64,000 bases of DNA, from positions 62,001-126,000 of the forward strand of contig NZ_JAGGJP010000007.1 of assembly GCF_017872975.1 (NCBI RefSeq), read 5' to 3'. Below the pieces are notes generated by a model that had not been told where the DNA came from, made no database searches, and saw only the letters and a program-made list of their open reading frames with translations. The translations under genes and the position numbers were made by a program. Numbering within the stretch: position 1 is the first letter of the stretch; each line of letters starts with the position of its first letter. Below, in pieces: positions 44,593 through 52,847 of this stretch. Source of the DNA: Rubellimicrobium aerolatum (GTDB taxonomy: Bacteria; Pseudomonadota; Alphaproteobacteria; Rhodobacterales; Rhodobacteraceae).

Positions 44593-44648
44593 TGGGGGGA
44601 GGATGCCGGAGGGGGGTTAACGGGGCCTGACAGCAACGGGCGTTGCGT
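44593..44648 (-). promoter_or_regulatory. three-copy conserved upstream element, copy C
   Basis: On the minus strand it reads CGTTGCTGTCAGGCCCC, then GTTAACCCCCCTCCGGCAT, then CCTCCCCCCAAG, ending 63 nt before the start at 44530. The distal palindrome CAACG-GG-CGTTG is intact, and a larger one, GGGCGTTGCG-n11-CGCAACGCCC (44638-44668), overlaps it. The position supports 44530 as a genuine start. The rest of the 380-bp gap up to 44910 is C/G-rich without a supportable gene apart from a degenerate repeat. Confidence 0.6.
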
Positions 44649-44806
44649 GGCCCTGTCGCGCAACGCCCCCCGAGGGCGTGGTAGGGGGCGGGTGATTCGG
44701 GGCGCGCGCGGGCGGCGGAGGGCGCGCGGGCGCGGGCGGGAGGGGGAGGGTGACGCAAGGGGGAGGACGCGCCGGGCGGCTCCGGGCGCCTCCGGGTGGG
44801 GGGTGC

Positions 44807-44858
44807 GATTCAGCCCGCCAGCGTCGCGCCGGGTGACGGGCCGAAGCCCGCCCTGCGG
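44807..44858. repeat. degenerate GTAG-type REP cluster 4
   Basis: A half unit GATTCAGCCCGCCAGCG (44807-44823) and a full palindrome ACGGGCCGAAGCCCGCCCTG (from 44836) with the terminal CTAC changed to CTGC. It lies just downstream of the DUF6766-like gene. Confidence 0.5.
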
Positions 44859-44910
44859 GGAGGGGCGGCTGGCCGGGCCGGGCGGCGCGCGGCGTCCGTC
44901 GCGGGGCGGC

Positions 44911-45246
44911 TCAGGTCCGGTCGAAGCGGGCGCCGAGGTCGGCGATGACGCGGTCGGCGGATTCGGGGCTCAGCGCGCGCAGCACGGCGTCGAGCTTCTC
45001 CTCCAGGCGCTCGTCCTCCTCGCGCGGTTGCGGCGAGCCGACGTGCAGGAGGACGGCCAGGCCCGAGACCCGCCAGATGCGCTGGAGGAACTCGGACTGC
45101 CGGTTCTCCAGGGGGTCGCGGCCCATCTCGGCGCGGTAGCCGGACAGGTCCGGGGGCAGGCCATGGGTCCGCTGCTCGTCCAGGTCGGCGGTCCAGCCCA
45201 GCCACCCGTGCCCGGCGGGCGAGGCCAGGACCAGGAGGAGCGTCAC
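44911..45246 (-). CDS. DUF6766-like membrane protein, start uncertain (possible frameshift)
   Basis: About 111 residues from the only in-frame GTG: one hydrophobic segment (VTLLLVLASPAGHGWLGW), then a block close to DUF6766, including EQRTHGLPPDLSGY and ENRQSEFLQRIW, and a charged tail. The family's usual N-terminus (IWRRYGHLG) lies upstream of this GTG without a start codon. A GTG with AAGGAGG at 45313 lies in another frame; deleting one base of the seven-C run at 45279-45285 would join it to this frame. So the gene is either frameshifted by homopolymer change or starts at a weak codon. Confidence 0.6.
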   Translation of the reverse strand: MTLLLVLASPAGHGWLGWTADLDEQRTHGLPPDLSGYRAEMGRDPLENRQSEFLQRIWRVSGLAVLLHVGSPQPREEDERLEEKLDAVLRALSPESADRVIADLGARFDRT

Positions 45247-45568
45247 CCCGAGATGGCCGTAGCGCCTCCAGATCGAGGCCCCCCCGAAGCGGGCGCCCTG
45301 GCCCCGCGTCCACCGTGAGCGGCCTCCTTGGCCTCCCTGCTGTCTGGGGCGCGGAGGCGAGATCGGCCCCGTGCCGGAATCCCGGCGCGGACCCGGAGAG
45401 GGCGCAGGCGGTCGCGCCGGGGTCCGGGGCCGGACCTCGACGGGACGAGGCGTCCGAGCGGTTTCCCTGGTCCCGGAACGGGTTGGCCGGGTGGGAGCGG
45501 AGGCTTCATGCCGGCGGGGTCCATGGGCTGGAGCGGACCGGGGGTGGTCCGGTCCGGTCCGGGCCGGG

Positions 45569-45597
45569 CATGGCGGGGTGAACCCCGCCCTACGAAG
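45569..45597. repeat. GTAG-type REP, single unit
   Basis: CATGGCGGGGTGAACCCCG then CCCTACGAAG: the stem GCGGGG/CCCCGC differs from other copies but the CCTACG end is kept. The rest of the 392-bp gap between the DUF6766-like gene and cobO shows no gene. Confidence 0.65.
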
Positions 45598-45638
45598 GTA
45601 CGGGCGGGCGCGGCGATGGCTCGGGCGTGGCGTCGCCC

Positions 45639-46271
45639 CTAGAACTCCACCCCCGGCTGCGCCTTCACGCCGGAGCGGAAGGGGTGCTTGACCAGCTCCA
45701 TCTCGGTCACGAGGTCGGCGGCCTCGATCAGGCGGGGGTCGGCGTTGCGGCCCGTCAGGACGACGTGGGTCGTGGGGGGCTTCTCGTCGCGCAGGAACGC
45801 CAGCACCTCGTCGAGCGGGATGTAGTCGTAGCGCAGCGCGATGTTGATCTCGTCGAGGAGGACCATGCGGTGCGCGGGGTCGCGGATGAGGGCCTTGGCC
45901 TTGTCCCAGGCGCGGCTGGCGGCGGCCACGTCGCGGGCGCGGTCCTGCGTTTCCCAGGTGAAGCCCTCGCCCATGGCGTGGAACTCGCACAGGTCGGCGA
46001 AGTGGGCCTGGATCAGGTCGCGCTCGCCGGTGGACATGGCGCCCTTGATGAACTGGACGACGGCGCAGGGCATCCCGTGGCTGATGCAGCGGAAGATCAT
46101 GCCGAAGGCGGCGGAGGATTTCCCCTTGCCCTTGCCGGTGTGGACGATGACCAGCCCCCGCTCCTCGGTCTTGGTGGCCATGATCTTGTCGCGGGCGGCC
46201 TTCTTCTTGGCCATCTTCTCGGCGTGGCGGGCGTCGTCGGGCTCGGGGGCGTCGGGGGTGTCGGCGGGCAT
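45639..46271 (-). CDS. cobO: cob(I)yrinic acid a,c-diamide adenosyltransferase
   Basis: A 210-residue CobO/BtuR-type adenosyltransferase. A Lys-rich N-terminus leads to the P-loop HTGKGKGKSS (about 45-53), then VVQFIKGAMSTGE, the LLDEINIALRYDY block and the C-terminal MELVKHPFRSGVKAQPGVEF. It transfers the adenosyl group of ATP to cob(I)yrinic acid or cob(I)alamin. The ATG at 46271 has CAGGAG at 9 nt. The same frame continues upstream without a stop into a GNAT domain, so a fused product is possible. Confidence 0.93.
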   Translation of the reverse strand: MPADTPDAPEPDDARHAEKMAKKKAARDKIMATKTEERGLVIVHTGKGKGKSSAAFGMIFRCISHGMPCAVVQFIKGAMSTGERDLIQAHFADLCEFHAMGEGFTWETQDRARDVAAASRAWDKAKALIRDPAHRMVLLDEINIALRYDYIPLDEVLAFLRDEKPPTTHVVLTGRNADPRLIEAADLVTEMELVKHPFRSGVKAQPGVEF

Positions 46272-46754
46272 GGGCGGGGTCTCCTGGGGGGAAAGGCGCT
46301 TCTCGAACCAGACGGAGGTGGGGCGGGCGTGGCCTTCGTGCGTCTCGCGGTGGGTCTCGGCGAAGCCCTCGGCGCGGAAGAGGGCGTGGTTGGCGGAAAG
46401 CTCGACCCGGCAGCCGAGGGTGACGCGGGGCTTGCCCCAGGCGCGGGCGCGGGCGTCCGCGAGGCGGAGGAGCGCGCGGGCGTGGCCCTGGCGGCGGTGG
46501 GCGGGGTGGACGGCGAGGCGGCCGGCGTAAAGGGCGTCCGGGCGCGGGGACAGGATGACGACGGCCACGAGCGGGTCGCCCGTGGCCCAGACCTCGCCCT
46601 CGGTGGCGAGGCAGAGGAGGTCGGCCTCGGTCATGCGGTGGAGCGAGGAGGGCGGGTCAATGACGCCGTCCAGCTCGGCAAAGGCTGTGCGGATCAGGGG
46701 GAGGACCTGCGGCAGGGCGGGGTCGGCGGGGAGGAGGCGGCGGGGCGGGGTCAA
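46272..46754 (-). CDS. GNAT acetyltransferase joined in frame to CobO
   Basis: 161 codons from a TTG start encode a GNAT domain: LLPADPALPQVLPLIRTAF N-terminus, the acetyl-CoA loop VHPAHRRQGHARAL and the end PTSVWFEKRL. Related GNATs, such as the one at 52395-52847 that ends SVFMEKRL-stop, terminate at this point. Here the frame continues through SPQETPP into the CobO methionine with no stop codon. The joint therefore encodes either a GNAT-CobO fusion of 371 residues or two overlapping products from two starts. The acetylation substrate is unknown. Confidence 0.75.
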
Positions 46755-46909
46755 GGGGTCGGTCCTGTCGAACGGATGGGGTCAGGCCACGGGCTGTCGC
46801 CGGCTTCGCGTGACCGCGCCGGCTGACCCGGTCAAGGTGGCCCCTCGCGTCGCCGTGGACGGAGGTCGGGGCGGCTGTCGGTTCTCATGCCGCGAAGGTG
46901 GCTCCATCG

Positions 46910-47430
46910 ATGGTTGCCGGTCTCGTCGTCCTGGCCGGCTGCGAGCGGGGCCGGATCACCCAAACGTCCTCCTTGGTCGCGGCCAAGAGCGCGCGGCCGC
47001 CGTCGGAACCACGTCTATGCCCGCGACCGGACCGCCGGCAACCCGGTGCCGCGCGTCCGGGGCCAGGAGACCGTGCAGGTCCGGGCCTTCGGCAACCTCG
47101 ACGGCGATGGGTCGTCCGAGATCACGGGCGCGGCCTGCGTGCTGGACACCGGCCTCTACACGGCAAGTTTTGCGACCCCGGCCAACCTGGGCGTGCCGGA
47201 TCACGGCCCCGATTCGCCCGCTCTGTTCATCCGGTGCGAGGCCAGCGGCCTGTCGGGCTCGGTGACCGTCGATGCGTTCAACCTGACGGCGGCCCCGCGC
47301 TCCGACAACGCGGTGGGGACCGGGCTTCTGGGGGCCACCATCATCGGCGCCGTCGCGGCGGCCAACACCGATCCGGCGCTGGACGAGTCCGGCTATCCGG
47401 CCATCACGGTCCAGCCTTGCGGACGGGCGG
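46910..47430 (+). pseudogene. frameshifted lipoprotein gene
   Basis: The ATG at 46910 (AAGGTGG upstream) begins a lipoprotein signal MVAGLVVLAGCERGRITQ in one frame. From about 47010 the coding character continues in another frame: VYARDRTAGNPVPRVRGQE, AACVLDTGLYTASF, PDSPALFIRCEASG, NAVGTGLLGATIIGAV. Both parts look like one periplasmic lipoprotein broken by a frameshift near 46985-47015. The second frame has no stop at its natural end (YPAITVQP) and runs into the convergent lipoprotein gene, so the 3' end may also be damaged. Family not identified. Confidence 0.6.
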
Positions 47431-47721
47431 GCATCCGAGGGTGGCGCGGACCATGGACGCGTCGCCCTCGACCGTGGTGGGGACGACCTTGCACCCGCTC
47501 GCCTGCTCCATGGCGAGGGCGGCGCGGGGGGCGATGGAGGCGAAGGTGGAGCCGACCTCGGTGTTGGTGCGGATCGCCTCGGCCCGGTCGCCCTTCACGC
47601 GGATGTCGAAGGAGCTTGGCCCGATCCGGACGGGCACCGGCTCCGTGCCGACGAAGCCGGCGGAGGGCGTGTCGCAGCCCGCGAGGCCCAGGGCCAGGAC
47701 CAGCAAGGACGCGCGACGCAT
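47404..47721 (-). CDS. small lipoprotein of unknown function
   Basis: 105 residues. A lipoprotein signal (SLLVLALGLAGC, lipobox Cys at about residue 16) is followed by a short soluble domain (PVPVRIGPSSFDIRVKGDRAEA) and a cysteine pair (SGCKVVP; TLGCPPV). It probably sits on a membrane in the periplasm. Its 3' end meets the convergent broken lipoprotein gene. Confidence 0.7.
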   Translation of the reverse strand: MRRASLLVLALGLAGCDTPSAGFVGTEPVPVRIGPSSFDIRVKGDRAEAIRTNTEVGSTFASIAPRAALAMEQASGCKVVPTTVEGDASMVRATLGCPPVRKAGP

Positions 47722-47774
47722 GGGACCTCCCGTCCGGTTCGCGGCGAGGATCGGGCTGAACGGTCAAGATCGCG

Positions 47775-48260
47775 TTAACGGCCGGGGAGCCTTTCGGCCC
47801 GGCGGGCCGCCTCGGGGGCGGGGGCGGCGTCGCCCGCGACGGGGCGGCCGTCGAGGCGTTTGGCGAGAAAGACGCGCGCCGCGCCGGGCGGGTGGTCGGG
47901 GATGCGGCCGACCTCCTGGAAGCCCATCCTCGCGTAGAAGCCGGGGGCCTGGAAGCTGTAGGTGTCGAGCCAGACCCCGAGGCAGTCGCGGGCGCGGGCG
48001 TGCCCCTCGGCGGCGCGGAGGAGGGCCGTGCCGACGCCCTGGCCCCTCGCCTCGGGCGCGACGGCGAGGAGGTGGAGGAAGAGCCAGCGCTGGGTGATGC
48101 GGGCGGTGAGGCCGCCCTGCCAGCGGGGGCCGTCCCAGGCTTCGAGGGCGATCTCCTCGGGGGCGAAGGGAAGGCGGGCCTCCTGCGCGGCCGCGACGAT
48201 GACGGCGAGGATGCGGTCGCGGACCTCGGGCGAGGGGGCGGCGGGGCGGATCCCGGTCAT
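47775..48260 (-). CDS. GNAT family N-acetyltransferase downstream of cobN
   Basis: A 161-residue GNAT protein with FLHLLAVAPEARGQGVGTALL (acetyl-CoA loop) and the APGFYARMGFQEVGR block. The ATG at 48260 overlaps the cobN stop in ATGA, so it is translated with cobN. The Ala/Arg-rich last 25 residues are unusual. The substrate is unknown; this is one of three GNAT genes in the cobalamin region. Confidence 0.85.
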   Translation of the reverse strand: MTGIRPAAPSPEVRDRILAVIVAAAQEARLPFAPEEIALEAWDGPRWQGGLTARITQRWLFLHLLAVAPEARGQGVGTALLRAAEGHARARDCLGVWLDTYSFQAPGFYARMGFQEVGRIPDHPPGAARVFLAKRLDGRPVAGDAAPAPEAARRAERLPGR

Positions 48261-51200
48261 GGGAGGAGGGGGGCGGCGTCGGGACGGGGGCCGCCGCGCG
48301 CGGCGTCGAGGCGGGCGCGGACGGAGTTGGAGCGGGGGCGCCAGAGGCCGCGGTCGATGGCCTCGGACAGGCGGTCGGCGATCTCGCGCAGGGCGCTCGG
48401 GTTGTGGGTGGCGAGGAAGTCGCGCACCTCGTCGGAGGCCAGCACCGCCTCCTCCACGGCGTCGAAGTGGTGGTCGCGGACGGCGTGGGTCGTGGCGGCG
48501 AAGGCGAAGAGGTAGTCCACCGTCGCGGCGATCTCGAAGGCGCCCTTGTAGCCGTGGCGCAGGACGCCGGCGATCCATTTCGGGTTGACGACGCGGGAGC
48601 GGACGACGCGGGCGACCTCCTCCTCCAGCGTGCGGATGACGGGGCGCTCGGGGCGGGAGTGGTCGTTGTGGTAGGCGGGGACGGGCTGGCCCTTCAGCGT
48701 CTCGATGGCGGCCAGCGCCCCGCCCTCGAACTGGTAGTAGTCGTCGGAGTCGAGGAGGTCGTGCTCGCGGTTGTCCTGGTTCTGGACCACCGCATCCGCG
48801 TGGCGCAGGCGCGTGGCGAAGCCGTCGCGGTCGGGCTTGCCTTCCGCGTGCGCGCCGTAGGCGTAGCCGCCCCAGTCGAGGTAGCTGGCCCCGAGGTCGT
48901 CGCGGGTGGACCAGAGGCGTTCGTCGATGAGGGCCTGGAGGCCGGCCCCGTAAGCGCCGGGCCTGGAGCCGTAGACGCGGGCCTGAGACTCCCCGGCCCG
49001 CGCGCGCGCGGCGGCGGGGTTCTGGTCGTCGGGCTCGGGGAGCGACTGGACCGCGCGGGCGGCGCTGTCGAACAGGGCGACAAGCTGCGGGAAGGCGTCG
49101 CGGAAGAAGCCGGAGATGCGGAGCGTCACGTCCACGCGGGGGCGGCCGAGGAGCGACAGGGGCAGGATGTCGAAGCCGGTGACGCGGCCGGACATCGGCT
49201 CCCATGTGGGCCTCGCGCCTAGGAGGGCGAGGCCTTGGGCGATGTCGTCGCCGCCGGTCCTCATGTTCGAGGTGCCCCAGGCGGTGAGGAGGAGCGCGCG
49301 GGGGTAGTCGCCCTGGTCCTGGAGGTGACGCTCGATCAGGAGTTCGGCGCTGGCGCGGCCCAAGGTCCAGGCGGCCTGGGTGGGCAGGGCGCGGGCGTCC
49401 ACGGAGAAGAAGTTGCGCCCCGTGGGAAGGACGTCGGGGCGGCCCCTTGTCGGGGCGCCGGAGGGGCCGGGGGGGATGGCGCGGCCGTCCAACGCCGTCA
49501 GGAGGGCGGCGGATTCGGCGGGGCCGCAGGCTTCGATCAGGGGGAGCAGGGTGTCGCGGAGTTCGTGGAGGACCGCCGTGCTGGCGGGGCCGGGCGCGGA
49601 GGCGGGGCCGTCGAGGAGGGCGATGGACAGGAGTTCGAGGCGTTCGACGGTGTCGCCCTCGGTGCGCCACGCATCGTCCGTGAGGTTCAGCGCGGCGGGG
49701 CGGGGGCCTTGCCATGGGGCGGCCATGTGGGGGGCGAGGGGGTCGAAGTTCAGGGCGAGGTCCTGCGCGAGGGCGCGGAGCAGGGACGGCCTGTCGCCGC
49801 GCGGGACGCGGGCGAGCGCGAGGGCGAGATCGCGGGCGAGGGGGCCCGTGGGGGACTGGCCGAAGACGTGCAGGCCGTCGCGGATCTGCGCCTCCTTGAT
49901 GTCGCAGAGCCACGCGTCAAGTTTCTGGATGTCGCCTTGATCCGAGAGTCCGGCGTCCTGCGCGAGGCCGGTGGCGGCGGCGAGCGTCACGATCTCGCGG
50001 CGAAGGTGGTCGGCGCGGCGGGGGTCGGTGGTCTGGGCCTGCGCGAGCTCGTCGAGCAGCACTTCGAGGTCGCGGAGGGGGCCGTAGGTCTCGGCGCGCG
50101 TCAGGGGCGGCGTCAGGTGGTCGAGGATGACGGCCTGCGCGCGGCGCTTGGCCTGCGTGCCCTCGCCGGGGTCGTTGACGATGAAGGGGTAGAGGTGCGG
50201 CAGTGGGCCGAAGGCGATCTCGGGCCAGCACTCGGCGGAGAGGGCGACGGCCTTGCCGGGGAGCCATTCGAGGTTGCCGTGCTTGCCCATGTGCACGAGG
50301 GCGTGGGCGGCAAAGGTGTCCCGGAGCCAGAGATGGAAGGCGAGGTAGTGGTGCGGGGGCACGAGGTCGGGGGCGTGGTAGGTCGCCTTGGGGTCGATGT
50401 CGTAGCCGCGCGAGGGTTGCAGGGCGACGACGGCGTTCCCGAAGCGGTGGATCGACAGGGCGAAGGAGTCGCCGTCGAGGTAGGGGTCGGCGTCGGGCGG
50501 GCCCCAGCGGTCGGTGACGGCCAGCTTCGTCTCCCACGGGAGGGCGTCGAACCAGCGGCGGTAGGTGGGCAGCGGCAGGCGCTCGCCGCCCTGCCTGTCC
50601 TTGCGGTCGGGGAGCCAGTTGGTCGGGCCGGCGAGGAGGCGGGCCATCAGGGCGGTCGCGTCGGGCGGCGGGTCCACGGCGTAACCGGCATCCTGCAGGA
50701 GCGTCAGGGCGTGGACGGTCGAGGCGGGGGTGTCGAGGCCGACGCCGTTGGCGAGGCGGCCGTCCTTGTTGGGGTAGTTGGCGAGGACCAGCGCCACCTT
50801 GCGGTCGGCGGGCGCGGCGGCGCGAAGCCTCGCCCAGTTCGCGGCGAGGTCGGCCACGAAGCGGATGCGGTCGGCCTTGGGGGTGTTGGTGACGATGGGG
50901 CACTGGGTGGCGTCGTCGAAGTGGGCCTCGTCCTTGAACGACACCGCGCGGGTGAGGAGGCGGCCGTCGATCTCCGGCAAGGCCACGTTCATGGCGATGT
51001 CGGTGGCGGAGAGGCCACGCGTGCCTTCGGCCCATTGCGATTCGCTGGAGCCGGAGAAGATGACCTGGAGGACGGGGGCGGCGTTGGCCCCCGTGCCCGC
51101 GAGGGGGTTGTCGCCGGGGTCGGCGGGGGTGCCGACGGCGAAGCTGGTGGCGTTGAGGATGACGCTGGGCGGGGCGTCGGCGAACAGCGCCGCGAGGGTG

Positions 51201-51940
51201 GCGCGGGAGAGCGGGTCCTTGAGCGAGGCGACGTAAACCGGGAGGGGGTTGAGGCCCTGCCGCAGCAGGGCGCGGGTCAGGTGGGCGACGGGGGCGGTCG
51301 CGCCGGACTGCATCAGCGCGCGGTAGAAGACGAGGGGGACGATGGGGGCGCCGGGGGTCCAGTTCTCGCGGATCGTGGCGAGGTCGGTCTCGCCGATCCC
51401 CGGCCAGAAGGGCGCGGACTTCAGGAGGGGCTTGGCGGGGGGCGGGGGGTCCGTGCCGTCGAGCATGGACCGGGCGTGGAGGAGGAAGCGGCGGGCGTTC
51501 TCCAGCCCGCCCTCGACCAGAGTGGACCAGAGGGCGGCGTAGTCGGCGTCGCGGACGGTGGACAGGGCGCGCAGCTCGGCGTCGGGCCTGTCGTCGCCGG
51601 GCAGCGCCACGAAGGGGACGCCGGCGGCGTGGAGGGCGGCGGAATATTGGGCGAGGCCGTAGGGCCAGTAGCCCTGGCCGCCCAGGATGCGGGCGACGAC
51701 GAGGCGGGACTTGCGCGCGCACTGGTCCACGTGGAGGTCCACGGAGAGCGGGTGCGCGAGGTGGCGGAGGTTCCAGAGACGCAGGCTTGGGGAGTCCGGC
51801 GTGTCGCCGTGGGCGGCGGAAAGGAGGGCGAGCTCGGAGTCGGCCGCCGACAGGACCACCAGGTCGGCGGGCGTCTGACGGGGATCGACGGGCTGCGCGC
51901 CGGTGTCGAGCGCGCCGGGGGTGGCGGCGAGGAGATGCAT
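48257..51940 (-). CDS. cobN: cobaltochelatase subunit CobN
   Basis: A 1227-residue aerobic cobaltochelatase large subunit. Typical blocks are GGQGYWPYGLAQY near residue 90, HLTRALLRQGLNPLPVY, ALVHMGKHGNLEWLPGKA (about 545-560) and ENRQDNRE-like and DHHFDAVEEAVLASD segments toward the end. With CobS and CobT (not here) it inserts cobalt into hydrogenobyrinic acid a,c-diamide, using ATP. The ATG at 51940 (MHLLAATPG) is standard. A divergent small gene starts 65 bp upstream, so cobN probably has its own promoter there. Confidence 0.95.
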   Translation of the reverse strand: MHLLAATPGALDTGAQPVDPRQTPADLVVLSAADSELALLSAAHGDTPDSPSLRLWNLRHLAHPLSVDLHVDQCARKSRLVVARILGGQGYWPYGLAQYSAALHAAGVPFVALPGDDRPDAELRALSTVRDADYAALWSTLVEGGLENARRFLLHARSMLDGTDPPPPAKPLLKSAPFWPGIGETDLATIRENWTPGAPIVPLVFYRALMQSGATAPVAHLTRALLRQGLNPLPVYVASLKDPLSRATLAALFADAPPSVILNATSFAVGTPADPGDNPLAGTGANAAPVLQVIFSGSSESQWAEGTRGLSATDIAMNVALPEIDGRLLTRAVSFKDEAHFDDATQCPIVTNTPKADRIRFVADLAANWARLRAAAPADRKVALVLANYPNKDGRLANGVGLDTPASTVHALTLLQDAGYAVDPPPDATALMARLLAGPTNWLPDRKDRQGGERLPLPTYRRWFDALPWETKLAVTDRWGPPDADPYLDGDSFALSIHRFGNAVVALQPSRGYDIDPKATYHAPDLVPPHHYLAFHLWLRDTFAAHALVHMGKHGNLEWLPGKAVALSAECWPEIAFGPLPHLYPFIVNDPGEGTQAKRRAQAVILDHLTPPLTRAETYGPLRDLEVLLDELAQAQTTDPRRADHLRREIVTLAAATGLAQDAGLSDQGDIQKLDAWLCDIKEAQIRDGLHVFGQSPTGPLARDLALALARVPRGDRPSLLRALAQDLALNFDPLAPHMAAPWQGPRPAALNLTDDAWRTEGDTVERLELLSIALLDGPASAPGPASTAVLHELRDTLLPLIEACGPAESAALLTALDGRAIPPGPSGAPTRGRPDVLPTGRNFFSVDARALPTQAAWTLGRASAELLIERHLQDQGDYPRALLLTAWGTSNMRTGGDDIAQGLALLGARPTWEPMSGRVTGFDILPLSLLGRPRVDVTLRISGFFRDAFPQLVALFDSAARAVQSLPEPDDQNPAAARARAGESQARVYGSRPGAYGAGLQALIDERLWSTRDDLGASYLDWGGYAYGAHAEGKPDRDGFATRLRHADAVVQNQDNREHDLLDSDDYYQFEGGALAAIETLKGQPVPAYHNDHSRPERPVIRTLEEEVARVVRSRVVNPKWIAGVLRHGYKGAFEIAATVDYLFAFAATTHAVRDHHFDAVEEAVLASDEVRDFLATHNPSALREIADRLSEAIDRGLWRPRSNSVRARLDAARGGPRPDAAPLLP

Positions 51941-52005
51941 CAGGAGGGCTCTGGACTATATCGGCGGGGCGGGGCAAGCCTGTCGCCCCGGATCATGAGG
52001 CGAAG

Positions 52006-52188
52006 ATGGCCGACTACAGCAAGCAGAAGAGCGGCAAGCCGCAGAAGAACCGCCCGCCCCACCGCGAGCACAACGAGCCCGGCGGGCCGGCGAACCCCTT
52101 CGGGCGCAAGGCCGAGAAGGCGGCGCTGCTGGAGCGGATGAAGGCGAATCTCGGGAAGAAGGACGAGGGCGCCGAAGGGCAGGGATAA
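52006..52188 (+). CDS. small basic protein of unknown function (60 aa)
   Basis: MADYSKQKSGKPQKNRPPHREHN... is a highly charged, probably disordered protein with a helical end (RKAEKAALLERMKANLGK). GAGG precedes the ATG. It is divergent from cobN. The composition and start context look genuine, and similar short proteins occur widely in the group as far as I recall. Function unknown. Confidence 0.65.
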   Translation: MADYSKQKSGKPQKNRPPHREHNEPGGPANPFGRKAEKAALLERMKANLGKKDEGAEGQG

Positions 52189-52208
52189 CGAAGGCGCGGG
52201 GGCTGTCG

Positions 52209-52385
52209 GGTGCGCTTCGGCGCACCATCCCCGATGGACGGCCCGGCTGTGGTGCGCTGAAGCGCACCCTACCGAAGTCCCGCGCTGCCGGGACGGCGTA
52301 GGGCGGGGTTCAGCCCGCCAGGCCCGGTCGGGCATGGGGTCGCCATGGGGCAGGGTCGCGTGGCGGGCCGAAGCCCGCCCTGCGG
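52209..52385. repeat. GTAG-type REP cluster 5 (four palindromes, two stem types)
   Basis: GGTGCGCTTCGGCGCACC (52209-52226), TGGTGCGCTGAAGCGCACC then CTACC (52250-52273), GTAGGGCGGGGTTCAGCCC onward (52298-52320) and GTGGCGGGCCGAAGCCCGCC then CTGCGG (52360-52385). The GTGCGC stem type occurs beside the GCGGGC type in one cluster, with units about 50 bp apart. Confidence 0.75.
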
Positions 52386-52394
52386 GGCCGTCGC

Positions 52395-52847
52395 TCACAG
52401 CCGCTTTTCCATGAAGACGGAGTGCGGGCCGGGCTCGTAGTCGCCGAACGGGCCGCAGTCGGCAAAGCCGTGGCGGCGGTAGAGGCGGTGGGCGGGGAAG
52501 AGGTCGTCGCCCGTCTCCAGCCGCAGGACGGGAAGGGCATGGGCGCGGGCGTGGTCCTCCAGCGTGGCGAGGAGCGCCGCGCCGACGCCCTGGCCGCGCG
52601 CGGCGGGGGCCACGAACATCGACTTGACCTCGCCGTAGTCGCCCAGGCGGGCGAGGGCGATGCAGCCGAGGGGCTGGTCGCCGGCGGCGGCGATCCAGAA
52701 GTCGATGTGGGGCTGCGCGAGTTCGTCCACGGACAGGTAGTGGTTGTGCTCGGGCGGGTAGAGCGACGACAGGAGCGCGTGGCTTTGGCCGAGGAGGGCG
52801 CGGCCCTCCCCGGAGCGGGGGTCCGCCGGTCGAACCGTGAGCGTCAT
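52395..52847 (-). CDS. GNAT family N-acetyltransferase downstream of cobW
   Basis: A 150-residue GNAT protein: VKSMFVAPAARGQGVGAALL (acetyl-CoA loop), LRLETGDDLFPAHRLYRRHGF and the terminal GPHSVFMEKRL. The ATG overlaps the cobW stop in ATGA. Substrate unknown. It is close in type to the GNAT fused to CobO and marks where that domain would normally end. Confidence 0.88.
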   Translation of the reverse strand: MTLTVRPADPRSGEGRALLGQSHALLSSLYPPEHNHYLSVDELAQPHIDFWIAAAGDQPLGCIALARLGDYGEVKSMFVAPAARGQGVGAALLATLEDHARAHALPVLRLETGDDLFPAHRLYRRHGFADCGPFGDYEPGPHSVFMEKRL

